DNA of 64,000 bases from Bacteroidota bacterium (GTDB lineage: Bacteria > Bacteroidota > Bacteroidia > Bacteroidales > FEN-979), in the NCBI GenBank assembly GCA_026391775.1, contig JAPLDK010000068.1, positions 1-64,000 on the forward strand. Reading direction: 5' to 3'. Below are positions 17,478 through 25,810 of the stretch, in pieces; position 1 is the stretch's first letter, and each line of letters opens with the position of its first letter. The notes under the pieces were generated by a model. That model saw only the letters and a program-made list of their open reading frames with translations. It had not been told where the DNA came from and did not search any database. The position numbers were made by a program, and so were the translations under genes.

Positions 17478-19295
17478 TTAGTTCAACTTATCCAGGACAG
17501 GATGATCAAGGAACTGTATGGCTTCCTGCCCAAGCTTCAGCTGCTCAATGATGACGATCTCATTCTCTCCTTTCTTCAGCCATTGGGCAGGTACAAATAA
17601 GGTCTGCTGAGGCCCTATATTCCAGTATTTACCAATGCTTCGGCCATTGATCCAGACATGCCCCTTACCCCACTGACTCAGGTCGATATAAGTGTCGCCG
17701 GGATCATTCACAGAGAATAAGCCCCTACGGTAAACTGGGCCGGTCGCCGTTTTGCCTGAAGAAAATTTCAGGTTCCGGATATCTATCATAGGGAAGCCGT
17801 ACATCGTCCAAAACCTGATATCCTTTCCTTTAAACGTCACCTTTTCGGTGATCCCCTGCTTATTGTCGTTAAGGAAATACCCGTAGTTTATCCTGCCGTT
17901 ATTTTCAAGCAGGATATCAAGCCTGGCCCCATCCTCAGGGACATTCAGTTCCACAGAATCCTGTTTCAGGCGGCGGTCCAGTATGGCAATACGCTTTCCA
18001 TCCAGATAAACCAAGGCATAATCACGCATCTGGGAAATCTTTAAGAGCCCCATTGCAGGGCCCTTGATGTTTGTGCGGTACAACATATATCCGTAACCCT
18101 GCCCGAAATCCTCAAAACTCAATGGAGTTGAAACAGCAATCGGTGTTGGGAGGTTTTCAAACAAGGGAGAAGACTGTGTAAGCCTGAACTCCGGGATGGC
18201 AATGGATTTCTTCTTTTCAGGGACAGCCGGCAGTACCACATCTTTCGGAAGATGTTTCATGATTACTTCCCTCATGGCCATGAATTTAGGAGTGGCGTTG
18301 CCTGCTTCGTCGATGGGAGCGTCGTAATCATAACTTGAAGTTTGGGGCATATACGGATCCTTCCGGCTCATATTGGCACCGTTCCAAAACCAGCGGGTAG
18401 TACCTCCGTGAGCCATATAGATGTTTATTGAAAGCCCCGCAGCCAACACCGAATCGTAGGTCTGAATGAAATCCTGGTATGGCACCACGTGATGATTCAA
18501 TCCCCATGAGTCGAACCAGGCAGGATACCATTCAGCGATGAAGTAAGGACCGTGATTATTGTTACATTTATTGATAATATCCTTGACCTCCTTAACATTA
18601 TCGAGGCCGTTCACGGCAGGCAATACCCCCGGCAGGCAACCTGCAGGCATCTGGGAAGGGCCGTCGCAAGTATAAAGATCCACATCAAATCCAACTTCCC
18701 TGTAGATGTCACGGTATTTCCCCAGGTATTCTTTATCCTTGTCATAGGATCCATATTCATTTTCTATCTGCACCATGATAATGGGCCCTCCTTGGGTGAC
18801 CTGCAGTGGAGCCAGCTGTTTGGCAAGGGCCGTAAAGTATTTCCTGCTCATTTTCATGAATCGCGGGTCCTGGCTGCGGACTTTAAGTCCTTTCTCCCTG
18901 AGCAACCACCACGGATATCCACCGAATTCCCATTCGGCGCAGGCATACGGACTGGGTCTGATGATCACCCAGAGGCCTTCCTGCTGCGCCAGCCGGCAGA
19001 ATTCAGCGATATCGGCATTGTCTTTGAAATTGTATTTGCCCTTTTCTGTTTCATGGTAATTCCAGAACACATAGGTCGCCACCGTATTCAGGCCCATTGT
19101 TCTGGCCATATGCAGACGGTCGCGCCAGCATTCACGGGGAATACGGGCAAAATGCATCTCACCGCTGATAATCTGGAAAGGCTGTTGGTCGAGCATGAAT
19201 TCACCATCGCCGATTTTGAAGGTATGCTTTTGGGAAAATGCAGGCAGAGTGAGCTGTAACAGAATTACTGCCAGAATGATGAGTCTGGGGTTCAT
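17478..19295 (-). CDS. glycoside hydrolase family 35 beta-galactosidase
   Basis: A 605-residue secreted or periplasmic enzyme with signal peptide (MNPRLIILAVILLQLTLPAFS). The GH35 N-terminal signature is clear: FQIISGEMHFARIPRECWRD, then NTVATYVFWNYHE. The acid/base glutamate lies in MVQIENEYGSY and the nucleophile in YFIAEWYPAW. C-terminal beta domains follow, ending in GHVWINGRSIGKYWNIGPQQ. It should release terminal beta-galactose from oligo- or polysaccharides. A second beta-galactosidase (GH2) lies 3 kb away, so the region may serve galactoside use, but no SusC/SusD pair is present. Confidence 0.92.
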   Translation of the reverse strand: MNPRLIILAVILLQLTLPAFSQKHTFKIGDGEFMLDQQPFQIISGEMHFARIPRECWRDRLHMARTMGLNTVATYVFWNYHETEKGKYNFKDNADIAEFCRLAQQEGLWVIIRPSPYACAEWEFGGYPWWLLREKGLKVRSQDPRFMKMSRKYFTALAKQLAPLQVTQGGPIIMVQIENEYGSYDKDKEYLGKYRDIYREVGFDVDLYTCDGPSQMPAGCLPGVLPAVNGLDNVKEVKDIINKCNNNHGPYFIAEWYPAWFDSWGLNHHVVPYQDFIQTYDSVLAAGLSINIYMAHGGTTRWFWNGANMSRKDPYMPQTSSYDYDAPIDEAGNATPKFMAMREVIMKHLPKDVVLPAVPEKKKSIAIPEFRLTQSSPLFENLPTPIAVSTPLSFEDFGQGYGYMLYRTNIKGPAMGLLKISQMRDYALVYLDGKRIAILDRRLKQDSVELNVPEDGARLDILLENNGRINYGYFLNDNKQGITEKVTFKGKDIRFWTMYGFPMIDIRNLKFSSGKTATGPVYRRGLFSVNDPGDTYIDLSQWGKGHVWINGRSIGKYWNIGPQQTLFVPAQWLKKGENEIVIIEQLKLGQEAIQFLDHPVLDKLN

Positions 19296-19341
19296 ACAAT
19301 ACAGATTTCAGTTGCGAATGAAAAGTAGCGAAGTAGCGAAA

Positions 19342-20769
19342 TTACTGTTTTATAAATTTCCCACTGGAAACACCTTCCTTACTGATGACCTTCACAAAAT
19401 ACATGCCCGAAGGAAACGTTGTAAGGTTTACTTCTACAAGGGACTGGGTGATCGGCTGTTCAAGATATTTCCGGCCATCCACAGACCAGATCTCAAGATA
19501 AGCATTCACAAATCCGGATGAGGGGAGTATTACATTAACTTTCTGCTGTGCCGGGTTTGGGTAAACCAGTACCCTTGACGCATTCACCTCATTAACACCA
19601 AGTGCTGCAGATGTCATGGAATTGGAAACTACCGATTCGTACATTCCTGATTTAAGCGATGGTGCACAGGGCATGTACCTCACGACTTCGATGTAGTATG
19701 TCATCAGGCCTGAGATGAAATAGGGGTCAGTATATGAAGTCTGATCCGAGGCAATGGAATCGACAAGTTCCCATGAACCGGAATTGAGTTTACGGTGAAT
19801 CCGGGATGTATAGTAAGTAAACCCTTCATAAGGGTTCCAGATGAGGTTGAACCCTTGTATTCCGGGGCTCACCTCCAGGTGAACCGTTTTATGGGTTGCG
19901 CATTTTGCCGATTCATTCCCGCCGGAATCCGTCACACTCATTTCATATTTCTGAGCCATGATGATTGGATTTGCAGTTGTATCGGTGAACGTGCTGAAAG
20001 AGGCATATGGGACTTCCCCGATTTTTGCGTACACTCCCTCATGGGAAGTCTGCCTGTAAATATTGAAATGCGAGAGATGGGGAGCAGTAATTTTATTCCA
20101 AACGATCTTGTTTCGCTGTGTTGCTGTATCGCAGGTGACCATACAGATATATTGAGTGGGGACATAGCCTGAGACTGTGACAACAGCACTGTCGAGCATA
20201 TTCACCAGGCAGGAGGAAGAGCTGCTGTCGACCTTTGCCTTACAGGTATATATACCCGGTGCTGTAATCAGTCCGAAGTCGAGAGGGTTCCCGTCCCCGG
20301 TTTTATTAGCAACACTTGCTGATCCGCCATTAAGATAAAGATAATAGTTATAATTGAGCTCTGAACCGTTTAATCCGACATGGACCCCTGAACCTCCCAC
20401 CGGATAATTTCCTCCGCCGGTAACATGAAAAGCCAGGGGAGCCGGAACAATATGAATGGTTTTGCTGGTTGTACATTCCTGGCTTCCATATATTACATGC
20501 AGGCTCACCGTTTTATAACCGGCAGTATCCCAACGTATATAATAAGGCCCTGCACCCGAACCCTGGATTATAACACCTCCGTCAAAATTCCAGACAAACG
20601 TGGATGAACCCGCGGGTGCATCCCCTGTGTAAGCAACATAAGCATAACATCCCACGGATGCTTTAGGGTATAACCCGATAGTGCATGTTATTGATCCGGC
20701 ATCTGCAAAAGCCCTGAGGGCTGACAGAAGGACAAACAGGAAAACCATAGAAGTAAAGATCTTTTTCAT
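19342..20769 (-). CDS. T9SS-secreted protein with PKD-like and fibronectin-like domains
   Basis: A 475-residue protein with signal peptide (MKKIFTSMVFLFVLLSALRAFA). Residues about 40-105 form a PKD-like domain (TFVWNFDGGVIIQGSG...YKTVSLHV). The middle resembles fibronectin-type modules (HFNIYRQTSHEG...). The C-terminus is a type A sorting domain (VLVYPNPAQQKVNV ... FPSGMYFVKVISKEG). No catalytic motif is visible. The exposed cargo is probably adhesive or binding. Confidence 0.85.
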   Translation of the reverse strand: MKKIFTSMVFLFVLLSALRAFADAGSITCTIGLYPKASVGCYAYVAYTGDAPAGSSTFVWNFDGGVIIQGSGAGPYYIRWDTAGYKTVSLHVIYGSQECTTSKTIHIVPAPLAFHVTGGGNYPVGGSGVHVGLNGSELNYNYYLYLNGGSASVANKTGDGNPLDFGLITAPGIYTCKAKVDSSSSSCLVNMLDSAVVTVSGYVPTQYICMVTCDTATQRNKIVWNKITAPHLSHFNIYRQTSHEGVYAKIGEVPYASFSTFTDTTANPIIMAQKYEMSVTDSGGNESAKCATHKTVHLEVSPGIQGFNLIWNPYEGFTYYTSRIHRKLNSGSWELVDSIASDQTSYTDPYFISGLMTYYIEVVRYMPCAPSLKSGMYESVVSNSMTSAALGVNEVNASRVLVYPNPAQQKVNVILPSSGFVNAYLEIWSVDGRKYLEQPITQSLVEVNLTTFPSGMYFVKVISKEGVSSGKFIKQ

Positions 20770-20858
20770 AGGGTTGGGGTTAAATACCTTATAAAGATCG
20801 GTTATTTAGCATTAGGTTGCCTAACAAATGAGTATATTTTTTCCTAAATATCAAAACG

Positions 20859-22067
20859 TTAAGAATCGCCTGTTACCAAAACAAGCACCCGTTTTTTCAG
20901 ATAGTGTTTCAGCGTAAAGAGCCTGAACAGGATGAGTCCGCCGGCGCAGTAAATGGAACAACAAAGGAAGGCAGATGAAATGCTGTATTTCTGTGAGATC
21001 ACACCAGCAATCATCATCCCCAGGCCCATACCAAGATCCATGGCAATGAACAATGTTGAATTGGCCGCACCTCTGCGGTTAGCAGGCACTATATTGTTGA
21101 CCATGGCCTGAAAGGTAGGCCAGACGACACCATTTCCGAAACCCAGAATAAGAGCAGCCAGGTAGAACCCCCATGGATTCCGTAACAAGGCAAGCAAGGG
21201 ATAGCCTATGATCAGAAGTGAAAGGCAGATCATGATCACGAGCCTCGGTCCGTTGCGGTCGACTGCTTTACCGGCCGAGAACCTGGAGGTGATAATGCCC
21301 AAAGCAAAGACCAGGAAAAATCCGGATGGGTTCTGGATACCTATCTCTTTCCCGTACAAGGCAATAAAAGAAATGAGCCCGCCGTATGACAGCCCGATGA
21401 TCAGCAGGTTCACAGAGGGAATGACCGTACTTTTCTCGAAAAGGTTTTTCCATTTAAACTGTCGGTTCTGGGGAAGTGGCTGATATACCGGGTACCTGAT
21501 GAGTGAAGCCATTATCATGCTTATTATGCTTACGGCAGAGCCCGCAATAAACATAGTATCATACCCTGAATGTTGGAGAATGAATGTCCCCAAAGGGGGG
21601 CCCAGCGCCATACCGATCGTTGTTGAAACCCCGAACAGGCCGAAACCTTCTCCCCTTTTTTCGGCCGGTATGATATCACCTGCCAGCGTTGTATTTGCAG
21701 TTGTTGTAAGCCCCCAGGTCAATCCGTGGGCAAATCTTAAAAATAAAATTATCGTCACGGTTGAGGCGAAAACGTAAGCGTTGAAGATTAGTCCGTAAAC
21801 AAGCAAGGATGCAATAAAAATCATTTTCCGGCCGAAGAAATCCAGGCCAAATCCGCAGAAAGGCCTGACGAGAATGGCGGCGATGGCATAAGCGGAAAGT
21901 ACAAGCCCGACTATGCTGTGTGAAGCATGAAGTTCATCGGAGACATACAAAGGAAGGGTAGAGATCAGAGAATAATACGAACAGCACATCAGGAAATTAG
22001 AGAGAGTGAGCAGGGTGAAGTTCCTGTTCCAGAGTTTGCTTTTCATCGCAGTGGACATAAAGTTCAT
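20859..22067 (-). CDS. MFS transporter
   Basis: A 402-residue protein with about twelve hydrophobic segments, and an RDR/GRK-type loop between segments 2 and 3 (GLDFFGRKMIF) that is typical of the major facilitator family. The reading frame stays open for 48 more codons upstream, but those residues are not membrane-like; the ATG at 22067 (MNFMSTAMKSK) gives the normal short cytoplasmic N-terminus. ATGs at 22058 and 22046 are alternatives. Substrate unknown; sugar or drug efflux are possible. It is divergent from the GH2 gene. Confidence 0.85.
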   Translation of the reverse strand: MNFMSTAMKSKLWNRNFTLLTLSNFLMCCSYYSLISTLPLYVSDELHASHSIVGLVLSAYAIAAILVRPFCGFGLDFFGRKMIFIASLLVYGLIFNAYVFASTVTIILFLRFAHGLTWGLTTTANTTLAGDIIPAEKRGEGFGLFGVSTTIGMALGPPLGTFILQHSGYDTMFIAGSAVSIISMIMASLIRYPVYQPLPQNRQFKWKNLFEKSTVIPSVNLLIIGLSYGGLISFIALYGKEIGIQNPSGFFLVFALGIITSRFSAGKAVDRNGPRLVIMICLSLLIIGYPLLALLRNPWGFYLAALILGFGNGVVWPTFQAMVNNIVPANRRGAANSTLFIAMDLGMGLGMMIAGVISQKYSISSAFLCCSIYCAGGLILFRLFTLKHYLKKRVLVLVTGDS

Positions 22068-22196
22068 GGTCCGGATCAAAACCGGGACCTTATCAGCATA
22101 CAGCAAAAATAGTAAAAGGTTGAAAAGGAGGCTGCATTTTCGATCAGGGATTGGGGATTGAATATCGAATATTAAACAAGGAATTTTGACTTGCGA

Positions 22197-22268
22197 AGCA
22201 ATCATGAGCACGCAAATGAAATAAGAGATTGGTGCGAATAATTAAAAAGCAATCATGAGCACGCAAAT
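22197..22268. repeat. pair of 21-bp direct repeats in a divergent intergenic region
   Basis: An identical 21-base word beginning AGCAATCATGAGCACG occurs at 22197-22217 and 22248-22268, 51 bases apart start to start. The second copy ends four bases before TATTTTTG (22272-22279), a perfect TAnnTTTG -7 box for the GH2 gene, with no TTTG box at the right distance. Two copies over the promoter zone would suit an activator or repressor operator; chance duplication is the alternative. Confidence 0.6.
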
Positions 22269-22306
22269 TCTTATTTTTGAATGTTCAAAACATTATTCCT
22301 CAAACC

Positions 22307-24748
22307 ATGAAAAAATCTGTTCTACTTTTCAGCCTTATCCTTTGTATTGCTGCAGTTTATGCTAACGACGGCAATCCCCGCGAAAAACTCCTGATGGACC
22401 GTGGGTGGAAGTTTCAACTGGGCAGCGCCTCATCCGTTGAAAAAGACTTTGGTTATGGCGCTTCGGCATTGTTTGCCAAAGCCGGCGAAGCGTACGGGCC
22501 AGTTGCACCGGATTTCAGGGATAACGATTGGAGGCAGCTTGATCTTCCCCACGACTGGATGGTGGAGCAGGAGTTCGTGAAAAGTGATAACGGCAATGTG
22601 TTGAGCCATGGCTTCAAGCCCGCAGGGCGTATCTATCCTGAAACCACCATAGGCTGGTATCGCAAAGCTTTCACGGTTCCCGAAACCGACAAGGGCAAGA
22701 AGCTCAGGATACGGTTCGATGGAGTATTCCGCGACTGCAAGGTTTGGCTGAACGGTCATTATATGGGAAGCAACATGAGCGGGTATTCAGAATTCAGTTT
22801 CGATGTGACCGATTATATATGGTTAGGTAAAAAGAACGTGCTGGTGGTGCGTGCCGATGCCACACAGTATGAAGGCTGGTTTTATGAAGGCGCGGGTATT
22901 TACCGCCATGTGTGGATGGAGAAATACGCTCCCCTGCATATAACCGAATACGGTGTGTTTGTGCGCACCGAGCTGCGCGACAATACTGCAATCATTATTG
23001 CCGAAACAGAAATCAGCAACCAGTGTGATAAAAGTTCAGGATTTGAGCTGGAATCACAGGTTTTGAGCCCTGAAGGAAAAAGGATTGACGTCAATCTAAA
23101 CAAAGGGCTGACGGCCTATTCGTTTCAGACCATTACCTTCAACTCAGAGATAAAGGTGAAGGATCCAAAACTCTGGTCCCTTGAAACACCTGTGCTGTAT
23201 ACATTGGTTTCCCTGGTAAAGGTTGGAGGAAAAGTGGTCGACAGCGTTGCAACGCCGTTCGGTATACGCACCCTTGAATTCGACAAGGACAAGGGATTTT
23301 TCCTGAACGGGAAAAGGGTTGAGGTCCTGGGAGTTTGCTGCCACCAGGACCATGCAGGGGTTGGATCGGCTTTACCCGACCGACTTCAGAATTACAGGAT
23401 AGAAAAGCTTAAGGAAATGGGCTGTAACGCTTACCGTACAAGCCATAACCCGCCCACCCGCGAACTGCTGGATGCCTGTGACAAATTGGGCATGCTTGTT
23501 TTTGACGAGACCCGGCTGATGGGCAGTTCCCAGGAATACATGGGGCAGTTTGAAAGGCTGGTTTTAAGGGACCGTAACCACCCCTGTGTTTTCATCTGGT
23601 CTATCGGCAACGAGGAATGGGTTATTCAGGGGACTGAGACCGGCCATAATATTGCCATCTCGCTTATCGCCAGGCTGAAGCAGCTTGATCCAACAAGGTT
23701 ATATTCCTATGCAGGCAACAACGGGAATGAATACAAGGGGGTGAACGAGCTTGTGCCGATACGGGGATTCAATTATATGAACAACAATGCCGATATCGAT
23801 AAATACCATAAAGAACATCCGAACCAGATCCTGATGGGGAGCGAGGAAGGCAGCACCCTTTGCACCCGCGGAATTTATAAAAAAGATACAGTGAAAGGCT
23901 ATGTCCCCGATTATGATGTGACCTATCCCGACTGGGGAGCCCTGGCAGAAACGTGGTGGAAATATTACTCCGCACGTCAATACCTGCTTGGAGCTTTCGT
24001 ATGGACAGGCTTTGATTACAGGGGTGAACCCACGCCTTACGGATGGCCCTGCATTAATTCCCATTTCGGCATCATGGATGTATGCGGATTTCCGAAGAAC
24101 AATTATTATTATTATCAGAGCTGGTGGACTGCTAAGGACGTACTTCATATTTATCCCCACTGGAACTGGAAAGGAAGGGAAGGCGACACCATCAACGTAT
24201 GGTGCAATTCAAACTGCGAAAGTGTGGAACTCTTCCTGAATGGGAAAAGCCTGGGCTCTAAAAAAATGCCCCTGAATTCCCATCTGGAATGGAACGTGGT
24301 TTACCAACCGGGGACCCTGGAGGCACGTGGGATGAAGAACGGAAGGAAGATCGTGACGAAAGTCGAGACCACAGGGCAGCCTGCCACTATCGTGTTGAGC
24401 CCAGACCGCGGCAGTATCAGGGCCGATGGGGAGGATGTGAGCGTGATAAATGTAAGTGTTCTTGACGAAAAAGGCCGTGAGGTCTCAGATGCAGGAAACC
24501 TCATTAAATTTGAGCTGAAAGGAGACGGGAGAATCATTGGAGTTGGCAACGGGGATCCCAGTTCGCATGAAGCCGACAAATACGACCAGGGCAATTACCA
24601 GAGGAAGATGTTCAGTGGGAAATGCCAGGTGATAGTACAGGGAGGCAGGAACAGCGGGATGTTAGAACTAACGGCCAGTTCAGGGAGCCTGAAACCTGCG
24701 ACTTCAGTGATACAGTTGGAGCCTGGCAAACTTCGACCGGAATTATAA
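22307..24748 (+). CDS. glycoside hydrolase family 2 beta-galactosidase
   Basis: About 813 residues. The ATG at 22307 opens a signal peptide (MKKSVLLFSLILCIAAVYA); a TTG ten codons upstream is rejected. Sugar-binding domain (WRQLDLPHDWMVE ... GWYRKAF), Ig-like sandwich, then the TIM barrel with GVCCHQDHAGVG, YRTSHNPP and the acid/base in FIWSIGNEEW; the nucleophile is probably in LMGSEEGST. Two further beta domains follow, including a DUF4982-like domain and an Ig-like stretch (IVLSPDRGSIRADGEDVSVINV). It should cleave beta-galactosides in the periplasm or outside. No operon partner downstream. Confidence 0.92.
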   Translation: MKKSVLLFSLILCIAAVYANDGNPREKLLMDRGWKFQLGSASSVEKDFGYGASALFAKAGEAYGPVAPDFRDNDWRQLDLPHDWMVEQEFVKSDNGNVLSHGFKPAGRIYPETTIGWYRKAFTVPETDKGKKLRIRFDGVFRDCKVWLNGHYMGSNMSGYSEFSFDVTDYIWLGKKNVLVVRADATQYEGWFYEGAGIYRHVWMEKYAPLHITEYGVFVRTELRDNTAIIIAETEISNQCDKSSGFELESQVLSPEGKRIDVNLNKGLTAYSFQTITFNSEIKVKDPKLWSLETPVLYTLVSLVKVGGKVVDSVATPFGIRTLEFDKDKGFFLNGKRVEVLGVCCHQDHAGVGSALPDRLQNYRIEKLKEMGCNAYRTSHNPPTRELLDACDKLGMLVFDETRLMGSSQEYMGQFERLVLRDRNHPCVFIWSIGNEEWVIQGTETGHNIAISLIARLKQLDPTRLYSYAGNNGNEYKGVNELVPIRGFNYMNNNADIDKYHKEHPNQILMGSEEGSTLCTRGIYKKDTVKGYVPDYDVTYPDWGALAETWWKYYSARQYLLGAFVWTGFDYRGEPTPYGWPCINSHFGIMDVCGFPKNNYYYYQSWWTAKDVLHIYPHWNWKGREGDTINVWCNSNCESVELFLNGKSLGSKKMPLNSHLEWNVVYQPGTLEARGMKNGRKIVTKVETTGQPATIVLSPDRGSIRADGEDVSVINVSVLDEKGREVSDAGNLIKFELKGDGRIIGVGNGDPSSHEADKYDQGNYQRKMFSGKCQVIVQGGRNSGMLELTASSGSLKPATSVIQLEPGKLRPEL

Positions 24749-24788
24749 GAAAGTAGCGAAAATCGTGACCCGGCAACCGGCTAGGTGA

Positions 24789-25493
24789 TCAGAATTTGCC
24801 GAGCCTGAAGCTCAGTTTAGCATTGAACTGGTTCAATTCGGTTTTTGAAATGCCAACAAGGTCAAAGTTGGGGCTGTAGCGGTAGCTAAGCGTAATTCCC
24901 ATCCTCAGGATTTTAACCAGGTTAAATTCGGCCCTGACACCCGGTTCTATTACAAAGCAATAGGTATCGGCTATTTTGTGGTTCTGGCCGTCGGAGTTCC
25001 AGTTGTGGTTTTTGTTGTGGGTATATTTGTCGGGGTTCCTGAAGAACATATAGCCCATGCCTATCAGTAGGGGAAACGACACATGTACAGCAGATTTCGG
25101 CAGAAGGGTGTATTCGAGAAGCAGTCCCCCGTAGCCTCCGTGAAGGGTTGCCCCTTTCATAGGTTGTCCAACGGTGTCATAATAGATGCTGTCATAATGC
25201 AGTCCGTGGGGATTTCCAAGCATGTTTCCACTGAGGCCGATGGTCCAATGGTGGTTAAGGATCACACCTGCACTGATTCCCGGCAGAAAAACGCTCCTGG
25301 ACCCAAACATCGTATAAGCCGCGTTGAATTCTAAAAAATAACCAAGCGGGATCTTACTCCCCGGTTTATGTTTGCCAAATACTGTTTTGAAATCCGAAGA
25401 TTCGTTTTTACCTTTTTGTTGTGTAAGGTCGTCCTGTGCATGAACAGAAACAAACAACATAAGGCAAAACAGGGAAATGATGGTCTTTTTCAT
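24789..25493 (-). CDS. outer-membrane beta-barrel protein
   Basis: 234 residues starting at the ATG at 25493 (signal MKKTIISLFCLMLFVSVHAQ); the frame stays open 29 codons upstream without a signal. After a polar linker (about 22-50) come alternating amphipathic strands (YFLEFNAAYTMFG, ISAGVILNHHWTIGLSGN, FNLVKILRMGITLSYRYS) ending in LSFRLGKF with a terminal Phe, as in outer-membrane barrels. Function unknown. Confidence 0.75.
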   Translation of the reverse strand: MKKTIISLFCLMLFVSVHAQDDLTQQKGKNESSDFKTVFGKHKPGSKIPLGYFLEFNAAYTMFGSRSVFLPGISAGVILNHHWTIGLSGNMLGNPHGLHYDSIYYDTVGQPMKGATLHGGYGGLLLEYTLLPKSAVHVSFPLLIGMGYMFFRNPDKYTHNKNHNWNSDGQNHKIADTYCFVIEPGVRAEFNLVKILRMGITLSYRYSPNFDLVGISKTELNQFNAKLSFRLGKF

Positions 25494-25567
25494 AAGAATG
25501 CTTTTAGAGACAAACTCAGGATATTGGAATAAAGTACATGCCTGGTATAAAGAAACTGTAAAAATTA

Positions 25568-25606
25568 AAAAGGCTGTCATCCTGCTACAGTGACAGCCTT
25601 TTATTT
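25568..25606. terminator. hairpin terminator-like element upstream of the barrel gene
   Basis: Arms AAGGCTGTCA (25570-25579) and TGACAGCCTT (25591-25600) pair perfectly over 10 bases, with A-rich DNA before and TTTTATTT after. It lies upstream of both divergent genes, so it may attenuate or isolate them rather than end a transcript. No further gene is seen between 25494 and 25810. Confidence 0.6.
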
Positions 25607-25810
25607 GTCCGCCTCGCGGGCGGGTCTACGCCTCTTGATCCCCCCGGCGGTTCGTGGGCATTGAACCCTGCCGGAAGGAACATGAGTTCAGGTTTGTACC
25701 GATGTAATGACAGGGCTGTTTTTATATGGTTGCCTCCTTGCAGAAATATTTTTTCAGGAGCAACCTCCGGCTATAATTCCTATCTTTATTATGCATTAAA
25801 CAGCAATCTC

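Noticed and set aside
22068-22211. Longer N-terminus for the MFS transporter
   Set aside because: The added residues lack membrane pattern of the family and overlap the likely regulatory region; the ATG at 22067 gives the usual length.
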